Assembly: GCF_003525665.1 (NCBI RefSeq)
Contig: NZ_DQDX01000195.1
Location: forward strand, 1-6,931
Length of the DNA: 6,931 bases
DNA from: Flavobacterium sp.
Lineage (GTDB): Bacteria; Bacteroidota; Bacteroidia; Flavobacteriales; Flavobacteriaceae
Direction: 5' to 3'
Shown: one piece after another, positions 5,753-6,931 of the stretch
Layout: the number at the start of each line of letters is the position of its first letter
How positions within the stretch are numbered: position 1 is the stretch's first letter
The notes under the pieces: generated by a model
What the model was told of the DNA's origin: nothing
The model's database searches: none
The model's input: the letters and a program-made list of their open reading frames with translations, nothing else
Translations under genes and position numbers: made by a program

Positions 5753-6931
5753 ATGAAAATATTAATCGTAGACGACCAGGAATTAGTAGTACTGTCTTTA
5801 AAAAAATGTTTAACTGATTTAGGTTATGACGTTATGACTTCAAATTCAGTAAATGACGCTAGAGAGAAGTATGATTCCTATATACCAAATTTAGTTATCG
5901 CTGATATAAATATGCCTGAATATGCAGGAGAAAAAATCATTGATAATCATGATAGTTCTGAAAATGAAAGCTCTGGATTGGATGTTGTTAAATATATTAA
6001 AGTTATCAAAAAGCATAAAACACCAGTTCTGATATTATCAGGAAATAATAATGAAGATATTATAGAAAAAGGATTCGCATTGGGCGCGACCGATTATCTC
6101 AAGAAACCTTTAAGTTTAAATGAAATTGGTATTCGAGTAAAAAAATTAATTGGAAACAGTAATGCAACTTACGTTAACCACAAAGAAAAATTTATTAAAA
6201 ATAAAGTGGTCGGAGTTGTTATTCCTTTCTTTAATGAAGAAGAACGATTGATGAGTGAAGAATTTCAAAAAATTGTAAATTCCAATTTAAGTTATCATTT
6301 GTGTTTTGTGAACGATGGAGGTAAAAGCAATAATTTAGATCTTTTATACAATCTAAAAAAGAAGAATGAAGGAAGAATTAGTGTTTACAATTGTGAAGGA
6401 AATGTTGGAAAAGCAGAAGCTGTTCGTTTGGGAATGTTGCATTTGGCAAAACAACAACAGTTTGATTATTTAGGTTTTTTAGATGCTGATTTATCAATCA
6501 ATTTTGAAGACTTCGATACTTTAGTCGATACTATTAAAAATTCAAATTTTAAAATTGTAAGCGGTTCAAGAATGACAAGAATGGGTGCTGCTATTGAAAA
6601 AAAATCAGAGAGAGCAATAGGTGGTAAAACAATAAATTTTATTATTAGAAAAACATTAGGAATGGATTTTAAAGACACACAATGCGGTGCAAAAATCATG
6701 ACTAAAGACGTTGTTGAAGATACATTTCAAACCAAATTTTTAACTAATTGGTTGTTTGATGTTGAAATTTTTATGAGAATGAGACAGAAATATGGTTTAG
6801 AAAAAGCCAAAACTTTATTGTGTGAGAAACCATTAAATAGATGGGTTCATACGAATGGTTCAAAATTATCGGGTAAAGATTCCTTTAAAATGTTAGGACA
6901 ACTAGGGCAAATAGCTTTACATTATAAATAG
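5753..6931 (+). CDS. Response-regulator receiver domain fused to GT2 polyprenyl-phosphate-sugar synthase (Alg5/DPG-synthase-like)
   Basis: A complete 392-residue cytoplasmic protein. Residues 1-133 are a CheY-like receiver with acidic pair Asp7/Asp8, phospho-acceptor Asp51 (LVIADINMP, 47-55), Ser96 (LILSG, 93-97) and Lys118 (DYLKKP, 114-119). An extra stretch of roughly 17-20 residues lies between MP (54-55) and GLDVVKYIK (75-83). A short Lys-rich linker (134-151) leads to a GT-A glycosyltransferase: VVIPFFNEEERL (155-166), VNDGGKS (186-192), NVGKAEAVRLGM (217-228), the metal/nucleotide motif FLDADLS (242-248; Asp244, Asp246), GSR (271-273), DTQCGAKIMTK (308-318), NWLFDVEIFMRM (332-343) and a final RW..TNGSKLS (363-373). 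The last three blocks match dolichyl/undecaprenyl-phosphate glucosyltransferases, which move sugar from a nucleotide donor to a polyprenyl phosphate. No membrane segment or DNA-binding domain is present. It has its own promoter and an A-rich leader without Shine-Dalgarno. Domain calls are confident; sugar and partner kinase are unknown. Confidence 0.94.
   Translation: MKILIVDDQELVVLSLKKCLTDLGYDVMTSNSVNDAREKYDSYIPNLVIADINMPEYAGEKIIDNHDSSENESSGLDVVKYIKVIKKHKTPVLILSGNNNEDIIEKGFALGATDYLKKPLSLNEIGIRVKKLIGNSNATYVNHKEKFIKNKVVGVVIPFFNEEERLMSEEFQKIVNSNLSYHLCFVNDGGKSNNLDLLYNLKKKNEGRISVYNCEGNVGKAEAVRLGMLHLAKQQQFDYLGFLDADLSINFEDFDTLVDTIKNSNFKIVSGSRMTRMGAAIEKKSERAIGGKTINFIIRKTLGMDFKDTQCGAKIMTKDVVEDTFQTKFLTNWLFDVEIFMRMRQKYGLEKAKTLLCEKPLNRWVHTNGSKLSGKDSFKMLGQLGQIALHYK

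Noticed and set aside
6466..6699. Minus-strand 77-codon frame opposite the GT2 domain
   Set aside because: Antisense to strongly conserved glycosyltransferase motifs; no promoter or recognisable domain.
5753..6931. Transcriptional response regulator
   Set aside because: The region after the receiver carries clear GT2 motifs and no helix-turn-helix, LytTR or sigma-54 domain.

Overview
The window looks like chromosomal DNA from a Bacteroidetes, most likely a member of the Flavobacteriaceae. It is strongly AT-rich. Only one start codon has a Shine-Dalgarno-like motif; the others are preceded by plain A/T-rich sequence. The single intergenic gap carries two matches to the Bacteroidetes sigma factor promoter pattern (TTG, about 17 bases, TAnnTTTG). 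This placement rests on sequence character and protein style, not on a database match.

The layout is two divergent transcription units. On the minus strand, a tightly packed operon runs from 5571 to the left edge. First comes a 1029-residue polytopic membrane protein with a GT-C glycosyltransferase-like core and a large extracytoplasmic tail (2482-5571). Next is a 412-residue exported protein built of Ig-like beta domains (1247-2485). Last is a membrane-anchored clan GH-A (GH5-like) glycoside hydrolase that runs off the left end (1-1263, 421 residues visible). The three genes overlap by 4 and 17 bases. On the plus strand, one complete gene (5753-6931) encodes a response-regulator receiver domain fused directly to a family 2 glycosyltransferase of the polyprenyl-phosphate-sugar synthase (Alg5/DPG-synthase-like) type. 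Its stop codon is the last three bases of the window.

The 181-base gap 5572-5752 appears to hold two back-to-back promoters whose -33 elements lie one base apart in a 9-base palindrome. A GTG start codon for the membrane protein, and a small inverted repeat in its presumed leader, lie on the same side.

A working model (inference): the receiver-GT2 protein makes a lipid-linked sugar (polyprenyl-phosphate-hexose) at the cytoplasmic face under phosphorelay control. The divergently encoded GT-C-like protein uses such a donor on the outer face of the inner membrane. The Ig-like protein and the anchored hydrolase act on or bind the resulting extracytoplasmic glycan. The most unusual part is the receiver-glycosyltransferase fusion, which would place sugar-donor synthesis under direct post-translational two-component control with no DNA-binding output. 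There are no RNA genes, mobile elements, CRISPR arrays or long repeats that I can support.
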